Shown here: piece after piece, positions 5,770-6,735 of the stretch
Numbering within the stretch: position 1 is the stretch's first letter
Layout: the number at the start of each line of letters is the position of its first letter
Origin: Negativicutes bacterium
GTDB taxonomy: Bacteria; Bacillota_C; Negativicutes; Acidaminococcales; Acidaminococcaceae
DNA: 6,735 nucleotides
Direction of reading: 5' to 3'
Assembly: GCA_009930275.1 (NCBI GenBank)
Contig: RZYP01000112.1
Span: forward strand, 1 to 6,735
Made by a program: the position numbers and the translations under genes
The notes under the pieces: model-generated
What the model saw: the letters and a program-made list of their open reading frames with translations, nothing else
The model's database searches: none
Told to the model about the DNA's origin: nothing

Positions 5770-5811
5770 TTTCTGGTCAAAAAAGCTGATTACTCAAAAC
5801 AATACAGCATA

Positions 5812-6735
5812 TTAGCTCTTGATTTTTTGTAAGACCCCACGCGTCACTTCGTAGCCGAATGCGGCCATGATTTTGGCCTGTTCCGGCGATGGCTCCTCGA
5901 TCATACGCAAGGCCTTTTCCTTTTCCCCATTCCAGCACAGACAAGAATGCAGAGTGCGCATCAGTTCCATGGCTCGCTGTGCGGTCATGTGGATTCCGGC
6001 ATCTTCCAGCTTCAGTTCAACGAGTCGCAGATATGATAGCGCGATGATGCAGCTCAGGAAATGGCACCTGATTTTCGAGTCGGTCCAGTGCCGGATCGGG
6101 AACATACTGACCAGATCATCATCCTTGGATTGCCGGAAAGCTTCTTCCACAAGATACCTGTCCAGGCTGGCCTGCACGATTGCGTCAGTGCTCCAATCGG
6201 CAAGATCCGTGATCAGGATATTCTTGCCGAACCTGTCGATATACCTGCCGATGCGGTAATTGTTTTTGCGGAATCCCAGGGTAATGTGCCCGTCTTTTCG
6301 TTCAAAGCTCAGGTCGTACAAATCCTTGGGCAGGTGCAGGTCTTCGCAAATCTGCGCGTAACGCTCACGTACCTTGCTTTCCTGGGTCCATCCGCGAGCG
6401 TCATCCCGGACCTTGGCTCGCATCTCGAACAGCGCGGCCTGGAGCTTTTGCAGTTTGGCCTCGAAAGCGTATCTCTGCTTAGTCGCCGTGAGCGGGTTGT
6501 ACGTCACCACGACGGTGCGTTCCGCGTTCCAGTATTCTCCGCTTGTGCGCCAGGCCAGAAGCAGATCATCCTCGCGCCCCTTGGCCTTGAGTTCCTGGTT
6601 ATGCCGGGTTTCCACCACTTTGAACTGATCACGGCCGACATGGATGAGTTCTTCGGCGAAATAGGGAGAATACGTGGTGATGAAGTGAACACCATCCCTG
6701 GCGTCGATGACGGCGAAATTGTCAGGAGAATTCAT
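5812..6735 (-). CDS. IS1634/IS4-family transposase, C-terminal part (runs off the window)
   Basis: This is a partial transposase of 307 visible residues, read right to left and open at the window edge. The Met at 6735 is almost certainly internal: the family has a DxGxNSxENF motif here, and MNSPDNF matches its end, so the second catalytic Asp should lie just outside the window and the first further out. Residues 35-160 are the long, mostly charged insertion between the second Asp and the Glu (for example EAKLQKLQAALFEMRAKVRD, probably coiled). The catalytic Glu is in the IS4-type motif DRYLVEEAFRQSKDD (about residues 192-206; E197 with K204 seven residues on), followed by the typical PIRHWTDSKIRCHFLSCIIALSYLR helix. 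The C-terminus is intact, with no stop or frameshift in the visible part. Full-length members have about 500-600 residues. The element's own end on this side is not resolved. Confidence 0.8.
   Translation of the reverse strand: MNSPDNFAVIDARDGVHFITTYSPYFAEELIHVGRDQFKVVETRHNQELKAKGREDDLLLAWRTSGEYWNAERTVVVTYNPLTATKQRYAFEAKLQKLQAALFEMRAKVRDDARGWTQESKVRERYAQICEDLHLPKDLYDLSFERKDGHITLGFRKNNYRIGRYIDRFGKNILITDLADWSTDAIVQASLDRYLVEEAFRQSKDDDLVSMFPIRHWTDSKIRCHFLSCIIALSYLRLVELKLEDAGIHMTAQRAMELMRTLHSCLCWNGEKEKALRMIEEPSPEQAKIMAAFGYEVTRGVLQKIKS

Larger units (their letters stand above)
5276..5811. other. Non-coding stretch between integrase relic and transposase
   Basis: There is no convincing gene. Its left third is AT-rich (5330-5440). 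A 63-codon minus-strand frame from ATG 5646 to 5455 has a GGGAG motif 8 bases upstream, and a 64-codon plus frame from TTG 5443 to 5637 has none; neither resembles a known family and they overlap, so neither is called. A perfect DnaA-box word TTATCCACA occurs at 5502-5510, probably by chance. The right part holds the 13-bp tandem repeat and a hairpin, and presumably includes the downstream end of the IS1634-type element. Confidence 0.5.

Noticed and set aside
5867..6259. 130-codon plus-strand frame opposite the IS1634-type transposase
   Set aside because: The minus strand carries the conserved E-x6-K catalytic motif through the same bases; the plus frame has no family features.
1..6735. CRISPR array, tRNA, rRNA or riboswitch
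   Set aside because: I saw no regularly spaced repeats of suitable length, no tRNA-like cloverleaf with a conserved TTCRANY arm and no conserved rRNA stretch on either strand.

Overview
The window is a patchwork of a few intact bacterial genes separated by insertion sequences and decayed pieces of mobile elements. Gene style (PAS sensor, Shine-Dalgarno starts, several transposase families, a secreted protein with a Sec signal) points to a Gram-negative bacterium. The H-box of the PAS protein and the mix of mobile elements would fit Desulfovibrio-like Desulfobacterota, but there is no rRNA or marker gene, so this is a weak guess.

Layout. Bases 1-185 are non-coding and hold a short direct repeat and a strong 14-bp inverted repeat just before the first gene. 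Bases 186-1682 (+) encode a 498-residue protein with three PAS-like sensor domains and a histidine-kinase-like H-box, but no ATP-binding kinase domain. Eighteen bases after its stop an IS5-type element is inserted. It covers 1704-3181 (1478 bp), has 15-bp imperfect terminal inverted repeats and is flanked by a 4-bp direct repeat AAAT. Its single transposase gene carries a one-base frameshift but keeps all three DDE residues.

Bases 3186-3649 have no intact gene. They hold a stray extra copy of the IS end sequence (3328-3337) and a decayed C-terminal piece of an IS3-type transposase (about 3336-3548). Bases 3650-4261 (+) encode an intact UPF0316-type membrane protein (three membrane segments plus DUF2179). 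It is followed by a very AT-rich gene (4371-4724, +) for a small exported protein of unknown function. A doubtful 63-codon reading frame lies at 4726-4917.

From 4946 to about 5266 (-) lies the N-terminal arm of a phage-type tyrosine integrase without a usable start codon and without a catalytic domain. Bases 5276-5811 are non-coding with a 13-bp tandem repeat and a hairpin. From 5812 to the window edge (-) is the C-terminal part of an IS1634/IS4-type transposase whose N-terminus lies outside.

How the genes relate. I see no multi-gene system here. The PAS protein, the UPF0316 protein and the small exported protein look like separate units stranded among mobile DNA. At least four mobile-element families (IS5, IS3, IS1634/IS4 and a tyrosine integrase) have landed in under 5 kb, in different states of decay. 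The least explained intact items are the kinase-less PAS/H-box protein with its hairpin leader and the small exported protein.
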